This document shows positions 1-5,912 of a DNA stretch of 8,130 nt, one piece after another. Under the pieces are notes generated by a model that was given only the letters and a program-made list of their open reading frames with translations, made no database searches and was not told where the DNA came from. Source of the stretch: Bacteroidota bacterium (GTDB lineage: Bacteria; Spirochaetota; Spirochaetia; JABMQR01). The position numbers and the translations under genes are program-made. Position 1 is the stretch's first letter. Every line of letters starts with the position of its first letter. The stretch is from NCBI GenBank assembly GCA_013202335.1, contig JABMQR010000218.1, positions 1-8,130 on the forward strand. Direction: 5' to 3'.

Positions 1-45
1 ATCTATACCGGCATAGAATTGATGTTGTTTGTTATAAAACCTCAT
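1..45 (-). CDS. IS110-family transposase, N-terminal 15 codons (runs off the left edge)
   Basis: Reading leftward from the ATG at 45-43, the peptide is MRFYNKQHQFYAGID, and the frame is open to the window edge. The run FYAGID is the typical start of IS110-family (DEDD, RuvC-like) transposases, where the Asp of 'GID' is the first catalytic acidic residue. A strong Shine-Dalgarno AAAGGAGG lies at 60-53 with a 7-nt spacer, which fixes the start. A 5'-overlapping frame ends in TAATG at this start codon. IS110 recombinases move DNA through a circular intermediate guided by a bridge RNA encoded in the element's non-coding end. Only 15 codons are visible, so intactness and subgroup cannot be judged. 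The long upstream non-coding region favours the IS110 group over IS1111, whose RNA lies downstream of the gene. Confidence 0.72.
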   Translation of the reverse strand, partial: MRFYNKQHQFYAGID

Positions 46-210
46 TAGGCTTCCTCCTTTGGAATGGTTTTGTTAACGGTATTATACCGTACCTCCTGAG
101 GGGGGGGCTTAATGAGTATCAAGTCGTTGAAGTTGACCCCTTGGACTTTGTCTGGAACAGTCGTCTTTACTCCTTTGTAGAAAGATCTGGCCAGGCTGTC
201 GGCGGGGAAA
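46..210 (-). ncRNA. Candidate IS110 bridge-RNA region (left non-coding end of the element)
   Basis: About 165 bases separate the transposase start from the attC half-site. In IS110-group elements such as IS621 the bridge RNA is encoded in this position, upstream of the recombinase gene and on the same strand. Local structure is present: a perfect 7-bp hairpin (76-90, ACGGTAT/ATACCGT with a 1-nt loop), a 5-bp stem 121-125/144-148 enclosing 18 nt, and an eight-base G run (100-107) able to pair with CCCC at 137-140 only if read through alternative folds. I did not identify target-binding or donor-binding guides, and the exact RNA and element ends are unknown. The role is inferred from position and family knowledge. 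Confidence 0.35.
76..90. repeat. Perfect inverted repeat (7-bp stem, 1-nt loop)
   Basis: ACGGTAT at 76-82 and ATACCGT at 84-90 are exact reverse complements around a single T. A second Shine-Dalgarno-like AGGAGG (minus strand, 97-92) lies immediately upstream on the minus strand. A one-base loop is too tight for an ordinary hairpin, so the end pairs would open, or the site may be bound as DNA by a dimeric protein. It sits inside the IS110 left end. Confidence 0.5.
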
Positions 211-228
211 CTTAACTCCACGTTATGC
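211..228 (+). other. attC right-half (L'-R') next to the IS110 left end
   Basis: CTTAACTCCAC followed by GTTATGC (222-228) has the layout of the right arm of an attC site: L' (CTTAA), a short spacer, then the R' box. R' is identical to the R' box of the complete attC at 1138-1144. No matching R''/L'' arm is found in 1-210, where the IS110 end lies instead. The simplest reading is that the left arm was displaced beyond the window by the IS110 insertion. It would mark the 5' boundary of the toxin-antitoxin cassette. R' departs from strict GTTRRRY at one position. Confidence 0.5.
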
Positions 229-308
229 CAATAGATAAAAAAAATATCATAAAAATTGCAATAAATTTGAGCAATTACTATCCTGTAAATTGATAAAAAC
301 ACAAAATG

Positions 309-337
309 TTGACAAATGGGTGACAATAGAGTACCTT
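309..337 (+). promoter_or_regulatory. Candidate promoter for the toxin-antitoxin operon
   Basis: A consensus -35 TTGACA at 309-314 is followed after 17 nt by a weak -10 (TACCTT, 332-337). The start codon is 19 nt further on. TGACAA occurs at 310-315 and again as TGACAATA at 321-328, a short direct repeat over the promoter where an autoregulating Phd-type antitoxin could bind. That binding is inference. Confidence 0.4.
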
Positions 338-356
338 AAAGTTATAGGAGCTGAGT

Positions 357-641
357 ATGAAATTTATAACCGTTCGTGATATAAGAACATCACCCGCGCA
401 GATTTGGAAACAATTACCAGACGAGCAGGAAATAGTGATAACCAATAATGGTAAACCAATAGCATTGCTAACACCCCTAAGTGATGAAAATTTAGAAGAA
501 ACAGTAAAAGCTGTAAGGAAGGCTAGGGCTATCAATTCTGTCAGAGCAATGCAAGAAATATCCATGAAAAGTGGTAATTCTGAATTAAGCAATGATGAAA
601 TTGAAAATGAAATAACTGAATACAGAAAGAAAATTAGATGA
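357..641 (+). CDS. Type II antitoxin, Phd/YefM family
   Basis: This 94-residue protein opens with MKFITVRDIRTSPAQIWKQL, followed by EIVITNNGKPIALLTPLS. That is the Phd/YefM fold: a short beta strand, a helix, then the 'vTnnGkPiAll' strand pair that forms the DNA-binding dimer. The charged, weakly ordered C-terminal half (residues about 45-94, rich in E, K and R) is the expected toxin-neutralising tail. AGGAG at 346-350 lies 6 nt before the ATG. The stop overlaps the toxin start by 4 nt (ATGA, 638-641), so translation is probably coupled, with antitoxin made first. It should repress its own promoter together with the toxin. Family assignment is firm; neutralisation of this toxin is inferred from the pairing. 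Confidence 0.88.
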   Translation: MKFITVRDIRTSPAQIWKQLPDEQEIVITNNGKPIALLTPLSDENLEETVKAVRKARAINSVRAMQEISMKSGNSELSNDEIENEITEYRKKIR

Positions 642-1027
642 ATGTTGTTATTGATACAAATGTTATAATCTCCGGATTGTTAAATTCAAAGGGATTACCG
701 GGGAAAATAATAAATTTGTTATTTAACGAGAGAATTAACCTTCTTTTTGATAATAGAATATTAGCAGAATACAAAGATGTACTGAGTAGAGATAAGTTTA
801 GATTCAACAGAGATATAATTGATCCACTTATAGATTATATAAAAAAAGACTGTATTTATGTAATATCAAATCCAATTTTAGAAAGTTTTAATGATGAAGA
901 TGATAAAAAATTCTATGAAGTTGCCTTAAGTGGAAATGCTGATTATTTAATAACAGGAAATATAAAGCACTTCCCCAAAGATCAAATAATTGTTACACCA
1001 AGAGAATTCCTCGAAAAAATAATCTAA
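638..1027 (+). CDS. Type II toxin, PIN-domain ribonuclease
   Basis: This 129-residue protein is a single PIN domain of the COG1569-like 'putative toxin component' group. The first catalytic Asp is D6 in VIDTNVIISGLL. E44 lies in LAEYKDVLSR, an acidic cluster (D86-D89) precedes KFYEVALSG, and D102 lies in ADYLITGN. These supply the four acidic residues that hold Mg2+ in PIN nucleases. The common family motif ends 'TGD'; here it is TGN (N108), a mild departure outside the core quartet. Such toxins cleave RNA and stop growth when the antitoxin decays. The length is normal and no frameshift is visible. The gene overlaps the upstream antitoxin by 4 nt and ends 15 nt before an attC box, typical of a cassette gene. 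Confidence 0.88.
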   Translation: MNVVIDTNVIISGLLNSKGLPGKIINLLFNERINLLFDNRILAEYKDVLSRDKFRFNRDIIDPLIDYIKKDCIYVISNPILESFNDEDDKKFYEVALSGNADYLITGNIKHFPKDQIIVTPREFLEKII

Positions 1028-1042
1028 GTATAAAAAATTTAG

Positions 1043-1144
1043 GCATAACAAACGGTTGGAGCAGGCATGGCTATTGTCACGGTTTTTGCTAATGCAAACA
1101 CACATGCCAATTTTACGCCATGCAGCTCAACCTCGGCGTTATGC
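1043..1144 (+). other. attC-like recombination site (complete, 102 bp)
   Basis: R'' GCATAAC (1043-1049) pairs exactly with R' GTTATGC (1138-1144). Inside, GGTTGGAGC (1053-1061) pairs with GCTCAACC (1125-1132), with one extra G in the left arm. GCATGGC (1065-1071) pairs with GCCATGC (1117-1123). An imperfect palindrome with unpaired spacers and an extra-helical base in L'' is how single-stranded attC sites are recognised and oriented by IntI. The orientation is plus strand, agreeing with the toxin-antitoxin genes. R'' departs from RYYYAAC at one position. The long stem may also act as a transcription terminator. Confidence 0.68.
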
Positions 1145-1304
1145 AGCATCAAGGTACAATACGATAACATCCCTTAACAATTATTGCTCTTATTCTATTT
1201 GACTTCATTTACACTGATAAAATCTTTTTCTCTTCAATTGTACTTCTGACCACTATTCCTGCAATATATATCCAGATGAACGGTTATCTTTAACGGTTGA
1301 ATGG

Positions 1305-1499
1305 TTAATTTACGCGGTTGACTGAAATCAACGTCATTCCCAAATCTCTAACTTGTTTCAGTAAACCGTGCAATTCCGCCTGATCGACAACAGGACCGGA
1401 TATGACCGTTTCACCATTATCTTCAAGGATTATTGTCATACCTTCAAACCAGTTTGACCATCGGTCATCGAGATGTTCTTTGATACGAATTTGATACAT
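1305..1499 (-). CDS. Conserved small protein (64 aa), function unknown
   Basis: The protein begins MYQIRIKEHLDDRWSNWFEG and continues with the beta-rich segments MTIILEDNGETVISGPV and VDQAELHGLLKQVRDLGM, ending LISVNRVN. From memory, very similar 60-70-residue proteins ('HLD.RW..WF.G', 'SGPVVDQAALHGLL.KVRDLG..LISVN') occur in Chloroflexi, Firmicutes and Spirochaetes, often next to LuxR-type regulators or DUF4386 genes. I know of no assigned function. It has no membrane segment or signal peptide and looks like a compact alpha/beta cytoplasmic domain. Its ATG lies 7 nt after the stop of the upstream DUF4386 gene, so the two form an operon. The ribosome-binding site is weak (GAAG within the end of the previous gene), which suggests translational coupling. 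Confidence 0.75.
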   Translation of the reverse strand: MYQIRIKEHLDDRWSNWFEGMTIILEDNGETVISGPVVDQAELHGLLKQVRDLGMTLISVNRVN

Positions 1500-1506
1500 C
1501 GTGATC

Positions 1507-2151
1507 TTAGCTTCTTCGCAATAAAAATATCCCGAGCCAGATAAACCAGATAATCTGAATAAGACCGAATATCATTCCTGCAATATTTCCCAGAGGTGGA
1601 ATCGTAAAAAGAATCCCTGATGCTCCTACTATTATTCCAATTATATTCAGTACCCGGGGAAATGTTTTTAATTGTAATGCTGCAATGCTGATCAACAGAA
1701 TCCAGATACCACCGACTATTTCATTTCCGCCGCCTACTCCCTCATGTACTGCTTCAATTGACATCCATACTGTTGCAGCCTGGACAGGATCTTTGTCGAA
1801 TAGATCAATAACTTTTTCCATACCTATATTGAAAATCATACCGCTGGCAATAAGGATTGTCGCCCAGATTAACCCGAATACTGTTGCAGTTTGAATTACC
1901 AATGGTGTTGCCTCTTTTAATCTTTCATAGAGAGCAAGAGATAAAAGAACAAGAAAAACAGCAAAAAATACATAAATTATCATTGTGATTGCATACAATC
2001 CTGTATGATTATTTACTATTAAAGTCAGTTTCTCCATTGGATCGGTTACATTCATGTAATCCACTATGACTAGAAAAAATAACATTCCCATTATGTATGC
2101 AGCTCCTGCATATAAAGCGGAAATTCCACCCCATTTCTGAATATTTTTCAT
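1507..2151 (-). CDS. DUF4386-type integral membrane protein
   Basis: The 214-residue product is strongly hydrophobic, with about six predicted membrane segments (roughly residues 10-30, 50-75, 85-107, 140-160, 165-185 and 188-210). Diagnostic stretches are ALYERLKEATP, then FGLIWATILIASGMI, then GVGGGNEIVGGIWILL, ending in WLGIFLLRRS. These match my recollection of the DUF4386 family. The biochemical role of the family is unknown. AAAGGAG at 2165-2159 lies 7 nt before the ATG, so the start is well supported. It is followed 7 nt later by the 64-residue gene. Upstream on the minus strand is an IS110 remnant instead of a promoter-bearing intergenic region, so the original promoter may have been lost or replaced. 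Confidence 0.8.
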   Translation of the reverse strand: MKNIQKWGGISALYAGAAYIMGMLFFLVIVDYMNVTDPMEKLTLIVNNHTGLYAITMIIYVFFAVFLVLLSLALYERLKEATPLVIQTATVFGLIWATILIASGMIFNIGMEKVIDLFDKDPVQAATVWMSIEAVHEGVGGGNEIVGGIWILLISIAALQLKTFPRVLNIIGIIVGASGILFTIPPLGNIAGMIFGLIQIIWFIWLGIFLLRRS

Positions 2152-2210
2152 TTATAATCTCCTTTAAAAAGTCAACCATAAGCTTTCTTACAAGCCTATA
2201 GATGCTGGGG

Positions 2211-2507
2211 TCACCCAGCCTTATCGGCATTGACTGCTGCCGACTGCATTTCACTATATTGCTTCGAGAATGCCATTTTTATTGGATCAAATGGTTCTCT
2301 GGTTGTTAATACTGCATACACTATAGTACTCATCTTCCGGACGGCAGCGATGATACTTCTTCCACTGCCTTTGTATTCCTTCATCTTTCGGTATTTGCTC
2401 ATTATCCGATAGGCCTCAGTTTGCTTTTGCAGCCGTATCATACCCATAACTGCCTGTACCAATGCAGTTCTTAGTTCTACCGGCCCCCGCTTGGTAATCC
2501 GTCCAGT
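2211..2507 (-). pseudogene. IS110-family transposase remnant (C-terminal ~98 codons)
   Basis: Read upstream of its internal TTG, the frame gives TGRITKRGPVELRTALVQAV, then MGMIRLQKQ, and later GRSIIAAVRKMSTIVYAVL and REPFDP before a TGA. 'GxITKRGxxxLRxxLV' and the later 'A.RKx..I.Y..L...EP' are hallmarks of the Transposase_20 (IS116/IS110/IS902) C-terminal domain. That domain carries the catalytic serine, but the exact residue is not asserted here. The catalytic N-terminal DEDD domain is absent: homology begins at about 2507 and immediately upstream is an attC-like right half (R' 2517-2523). No start codon or ribosome site precedes it, so it is a dead fragment. It separates DUF4386 from DUF6326, genes that may once have been neighbours. 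Whether it derives from the same IS type as the element at the left edge cannot be told, because the two pieces do not overlap. Confidence 0.78.
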
Positions 2508-2523
2508 GCACGCTTTGTTAGAC
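2503..2523 (+). other. attC right-half-like sequence (R' GTTAGAC)
   Basis: AGTGCACGCTTT followed by GTTAGAC (2517-2523) fits an attC L'-spacer-R' arm, and R' matches GTTRRRY exactly. No partner GTCTAAC with a complementary L'' exists to the left, where the IS110 remnant lies. The TAA stop of the DUF6326 gene (2520-2518) is formed by this box. The half-site is short, so chance resemblance cannot be excluded. Confidence 0.38.
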
Positions 2524-2946
2524 GTTCTTATTTTTTAAGGGCTTATCTTCAGGGTTAGACCACTTCCATGCGTTCCAGATGATTAGTAACAGACACACAA
2601 CTTCTACAGTTGCTATGAATATGTAATGGGGATATGATGCTCCGCCGCCTACAACAAACGCAATCGTGATTATGCTGGTAATGATATTGACCCAACGATT
2701 CACCCTGTACTTCAATACGCGAGAAAGGATGATCATAACAATTGAAATCTCCATCATGATTGCGCCAGCCAGCATTAGTTGAGGGATCGGAATTTCGCCT
2801 GCAGTTTTTGCTACTTCATCAGCTGCCCCAGGGATATACAATGAAAGAATATCCGCCTTCAGCATATTAATCATGACAACGATCCATAATGTGGAGAGTA
2901 GAACTCTCTTATCCATCTTTTTTGATGTCTTTCCATTTGTAGTCAT
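2518..2946 (-). CDS. DUF6326-family small membrane protein
   Basis: The product is a 142-residue protein with four membrane segments (about residues 15-37, 54-76, 86-101 and 105-126). The start MDKRVLLSTLWIVVMINML, the loop LSRVLKYRVNRWVNI and the end WNAWKWSNPEDKP resemble DUF6326 proteins, for which no function is established. I chose the ATG at 2946 because AAAGGAGG lies just upstream (2960-2953). A longer frame starting 20 codons earlier has no such site and adds low-complexity residues. It follows the LuxR-type regulator by 85 nt on the same strand and may be its target or be co-transcribed with it. The stop codon falls inside an attC-like R' box, so the last few residues could come from a recombination junction. 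Confidence 0.78.
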   Translation of the reverse strand: MTTNGKTSKKMDKRVLLSTLWIVVMINMLKADILSLYIPGAADEVAKTAGEIPIPQLMLAGAIMMEISIVMIILSRVLKYRVNRWVNIITSIITIAFVVGGGASYPHYIFIATVEVVCLLLIIWNAWKWSNPEDKPLKNKNV

Positions 2947-3010
2947 TTTTTTTCCTCCTTTAATATACATAAAATATATACCGGGATTGGTGAGGTCGAT
3001 AGACACTAAA

Positions 3011-3033
3011 GTGTTGTTTTGCAGTGTTGTTTT
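3011..3033. repeat. Direct repeat GTGTTGTTTT x2 between regulator and DUF6326 gene
   Basis: GTGTTGTTTT occurs at 3011-3020 and 3024-3033, separated by GCA, giving a 13-bp period. It lies at the very end of the regulator gene and upstream of DUF6326 on the minus strand. Tandem half-sites are how MalT-like activators often bind, so this could be an operator for the downstream gene. It could equally be a replication-slippage duplication. Confidence 0.4.
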
Positions 3034-5653
3034 AACTGAGGATATTGAGGTCTCTGGCTTTACTGATTGCCATTGTACGGGTTTTTACATCGAGTTTTGC
3101 ATAAATCCTTCGATTGTGGCCTTTTACTGTGTCCAGTGCGAGGAAAAGTTTGTTGCAGATATCCTTATTAGATAATCCCTGTGACAGAAGATTAAGTACT
3201 TCCAGTTCCCTTTGACTCAGTGGTTCGATGAGAGGTTGTTTTATTTTTTTATGTTCAACAGAGTTATATTCAGCTTGTATTTGAGTAATATAATCGGGTG
3301 TAATTCCCTTCTTTGCAGCTTCTGCTAATAGCCTGAACATGGGAAGACCTTCATCAACGAAAATACGGATGAATCCTTCCGGCTCCGTTGTCGGCAGAAT
3401 CTTTCCCATAATTTGAACAGCCATTCCACTCTCTCCATTTTCAAAGAGTGCAAGAGCCTGAAGGATCTTTATTTTCAGACTCTCTTTATCTCTCTTTTTT
3501 TTATCTATTTGCAGATTGAGCGGCTTCAACACATTCAGAGCCGATGACACATCACCGGATGCTAATAATATCCTGACTTTACTGGCTTTAAGATCAAATT
3601 CTGCAGCCAACTGTTCTGCTGCCTTAAAATCTCCCTGTTTGATCTTCAAAAGAATCTGAGTCTCAGCGACAATAGACTTCCGATGTTTAAAGTTGTCCTG
3701 TTGTACCGTTTTAACAGTATCGTGCAATAGAACAGAAGCATCTTCCATTTTCTTTTCAACTATATTCAAACGAACTAAAAAAAGCTCGACAAGTATAAAT
3801 CTATCAATGACATTTTCAAATTTCTTAGCAAGCTTTAGACTTGTTTCTGCTAATTGACGGGCTTTTTCAAGGTTATTCCATTCATAGTGAATCCTTGCCA
3901 GACCGAGGTATACATCGCACATAACCGGTAACGGTTGTTTACCCACCTGCTCAATAACATGCCCATAGATTTCAGCGGCACTATGCAATTTATTATCTGC
4001 CTCCTCTATATCTCCGATTCCGGACTCAGACATTATGGCAAATAAATAGTTACCCGATGACATACCCAGTTTTATGGCGTCCCTATAAGTTTTTTTGGCT
4101 TCTTCGATCCTGCCCATTTGCTGGTAAGCCTGACCCAGCGTCCAGGTGGAAGTAATCCGTGAAGAGAAATTGTTTTTATGCAGGTATTCCAGGGCTTTTA
4201 GAGATTGGGTATAAATTAATTCGCTATCGTACCGGGTAACTGCAAGAATAGCTCTCATTGTGGCTATCCGGCCGATCAAATCTCTTGTTGCTTCATTGGA
4301 TTCCGTTCTATTCAAGGCTGCTTCAGCTATATTTAATTTTGATTCTACACCGGAAATCTGACCCATACCCAGGAGGACTGATGCATAGGTTATCCATAAG
4401 ATAGGATATTGATCAAGAACATCTTCCGGCAAAGAATGCAACCAGTTCAGAATCATGGACACGGTTCTCCGGGAAGTTCTCGGTATATTCTTACCCTCAA
4501 GTAATCTGATCGTTCTATTTATATCTCCAGCTGCTGTGGAGTGTTGAAATGCTTCTATGTACAGTTCATTGTCTTCATACCATTGACTGGCACGGATGTG
4601 TAATTCTTCTGTATCATAGGCACTTTGCTTCAATCTCAATTTCAGCAGTTCTCCAAAAAGATGATGGTATCTGTACCAGTGTCTATCGTTATCGAGAGGG
4701 ATGATAAACATATTTAACTGTTCAAGGTTTTTCAATGTTTCGCGACCCGATAGGGCAGGGTCATTCAAGACATGTTCACAAAGAGGACCACACATGCGGT
4801 CAAGGATTGCCGTTCTAATCAGAAATGACTGTATGCTTTCTTCCTGCTGATTTAAAACCTCTTCAATCATATAATCGAGTATGAAATGATGGTTGCCTGT
4901 GAATGACTCTATAAACTTTGATGAATCATTATGTCCCTGCATGGAAATGGCTGCTAACTGAAGACCGGCAATCCATCCTTCTGTCCTGGTTTCCAATGCT
5001 GTTATATCAGATGCTGAGAGACTAAGATGCATCATCTCGTTGAGAAAAGCCGTTGTTTCTGTAACTGAAAAGCGCAAATCCGAAGCTCGGATTTCTGTTA
5101 ATTGCCCTATTCCGCGTAATCGAGCCATAGGAAGATGGGGATCTTCCCGTGTAGCAATGACCAGATGCATTTGAGAGGGCATATGCTTTAGGAAAAAAGT
5201 CAGTATTTTATCAATTTCTTCATTATCAAGAATATGATAATCATCGAGCACAAGAATGAAATCCTCAATAATGGCCGTTATTTCATTGAGGATATGGGGC
5301 AGTATATAATCCAAATACGGTGATTGAGGAGATTGTAGTTCAATCAGCAGCTCAATACCAATATTTTCTTTTATAGATTGCAAGGCAGTGACAATATAGG
5401 CAAGAAACCTCATAGGATCTTTATGTTCTTCATCTAGAGATAACCAGAGAACCTTCTGCCTGCTGTGGGAAACCCATTCACTGACAAGGGTTGTTTTTCC
5501 GAATCCTGCAGAAGCAGAGATAAGAGTCAGTTTACATAACAATCCTTTATTAAGCTTTTCAATCAGTCTTGGACGGAGAATCGTTCCCGTTCTCAGTGTA
5601 GGGATAAAAAGTTTAGTTGTTAAAATAGGTACGGACATGGATTCATTATACAT
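3032..5653 (-). CDS. MalT-like LuxR-family transcriptional regulator (STAND ATPase)
   Basis: This large regulator (873 residues from this start) opens with SVPILTTKLFIPTLR, the usual head of MalT-type proteins. A Walker A loop follows (SASAGFGKTT, Lys about residue 53), then Walker B (FILVLDDYH, Asp about 137-138). A long helical region resembling TPR repeats occupies about 330-780. The C-terminal LuxR helix-turn-helix (about 811-871) carries LSQRELEVLNLLSQGLSNKDI and DTVKGHNRRIYAKL. By family knowledge it is a signal-sensing ATPase that oligomerises on ligand binding and activates transcription; the inducer is unknown. Possible ATG starts are 5674, 5653 and 5638. None has a strong ribosome site; GGA lies 8 nt before 5653. 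It begins just after the stop of a dehydrogenase remnant and is followed by DUF6326, its probable target or partner. Confidence 0.9.
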   Translation of the reverse strand: MYNESMSVPILTTKLFIPTLRTGTILRPRLIEKLNKGLLCKLTLISASAGFGKTTLVSEWVSHSRQKVLWLSLDEEHKDPMRFLAYIVTALQSIKENIGIELLIELQSPQSPYLDYILPHILNEITAIIEDFILVLDDYHILDNEEIDKILTFFLKHMPSQMHLVIATREDPHLPMARLRGIGQLTEIRASDLRFSVTETTAFLNEMMHLSLSASDITALETRTEGWIAGLQLAAISMQGHNDSSKFIESFTGNHHFILDYMIEEVLNQQEESIQSFLIRTAILDRMCGPLCEHVLNDPALSGRETLKNLEQLNMFIIPLDNDRHWYRYHHLFGELLKLRLKQSAYDTEELHIRASQWYEDNELYIEAFQHSTAAGDINRTIRLLEGKNIPRTSRRTVSMILNWLHSLPEDVLDQYPILWITYASVLLGMGQISGVESKLNIAEAALNRTESNEATRDLIGRIATMRAILAVTRYDSELIYTQSLKALEYLHKNNFSSRITSTWTLGQAYQQMGRIEEAKKTYRDAIKLGMSSGNYLFAIMSESGIGDIEEADNKLHSAAEIYGHVIEQVGKQPLPVMCDVYLGLARIHYEWNNLEKARQLAETSLKLAKKFENVIDRFILVELFLVRLNIVEKKMEDASVLLHDTVKTVQQDNFKHRKSIVAETQILLKIKQGDFKAAEQLAAEFDLKASKVRILLASGDVSSALNVLKPLNLQIDKKKRDKESLKIKILQALALFENGESGMAVQIMGKILPTTEPEGFIRIFVDEGLPMFRLLAEAAKKGITPDYITQIQAEYNSVEHKKIKQPLIEPLSQRELEVLNLLSQGLSNKDICNKLFLALDTVKGHNRRIYAKLDVKTRTMAISKARDLNILS

Positions 5654-5681
5654 CACAGGAATCCATGTTACCATCGATATT

Positions 5682-5876
5682 TTACACTGTAATAACTACA
5701 TTTCCTTTTTTATGGCCAAGTTCTGTATATCTATGTGCTTCGGCAATTTGTTCCAGAGGAAAAGATTTATCGATAACCGGCTTTATAATTTCTTTTTCAG
5801 ATAGTTCTTTAAGAAATAGAAGATTTTCCGTCAATTCTTTTGTGGGTGTATTGGTGAGTCTGTAATATACAATAAA
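5682..5876 (-). pseudogene. Zinc-type alcohol dehydrogenase / quinone oxidoreductase, C-terminal fragment
   Basis: A 64-codon minus-strand frame, bounded upstream by a stop at 5879-5877, contains [19 protein letters not shown], then [19 protein letters not shown] and [11 protein letters not shown] before TAA. The run '[18 protein letters not shown]...GHKKGNVVI' is the conserved tail of NAD(P)-dependent zinc-containing alcohol dehydrogenases and quinone oxidoreductases (MDR superfamily), normally about 310-340 residues. The catalytic and cofactor-binding domains are missing, and no start codon is available. The coding similarity stops about 40 nt from the attC site at 5913. The fragment ends just upstream of the LuxR-type regulator, so it was probably the previous gene of that operon before truncation. 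Confidence 0.75.
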
Positions 5877-5912
5877 TCATCAATTAAAAATTAATAAGTC
5901 ATAAGAAAAAAT

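Larger units (their letters stand above)
223..1138 (+). mobile_element. Putative integron gene cassette carrying a toxin-antitoxin pair
   Basis: The segment runs from the G/TT cut position of the half-site at 222 to that of the complete attC at 1138. It contains one short plus-strand operon with its own promoter, ending 15 nt before the attC R'' box. This is the standard cassette architecture: gene in the same orientation as attC, little spare DNA, and attC directly downstream. Toxin-antitoxin cassettes with their own promoters are common in chromosomal integrons, where they resist loss of the array. The upstream boundary rests on a half-site only. Confidence 0.5.

Noticed and set aside
45..326. 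A 93-codon minus-strand frame ending in TAATG at the IS110 transposase start, with a peptide-like stretch (VELSFPADSLARSFYKGVK).
   Set aside because: It crosses the attC arm and the presumed toxin-antitoxin promoter, has no ribosome site at its start, and matches nothing I recognise. The overlap with the transposase start is explained by the strong AAAGGAGG inside it. It is kept only as a possible leader frame.
1209..1280. A short minus-strand frame downstream of the 64-aa gene (reads ...YIAGIVVRSTIEEKKILSV, stop) that faintly resembles the tail of a membrane methyltransferase.
   Set aside because: It has under 25 codons, no start and no distinctive motif. Otherwise 1145-1304 shows no gene, hairpin terminator or repeat beyond two AACGGTT copies.
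1685..1894. Plus-strand frame of 69 codons opposite the DUF4386 gene.
   Set aside because: It is an antisense shadow of a well-supported membrane gene with no ribosome site. Its Ile/Pro/Thr-rich composition is typical of complement reading.
2873..3175. Plus-strand frame of 100 codons over the regulator/DUF6326 junction.
   Set aside because: It overlaps two supported minus-strand genes and the ribosome site between them, and shows no motif.
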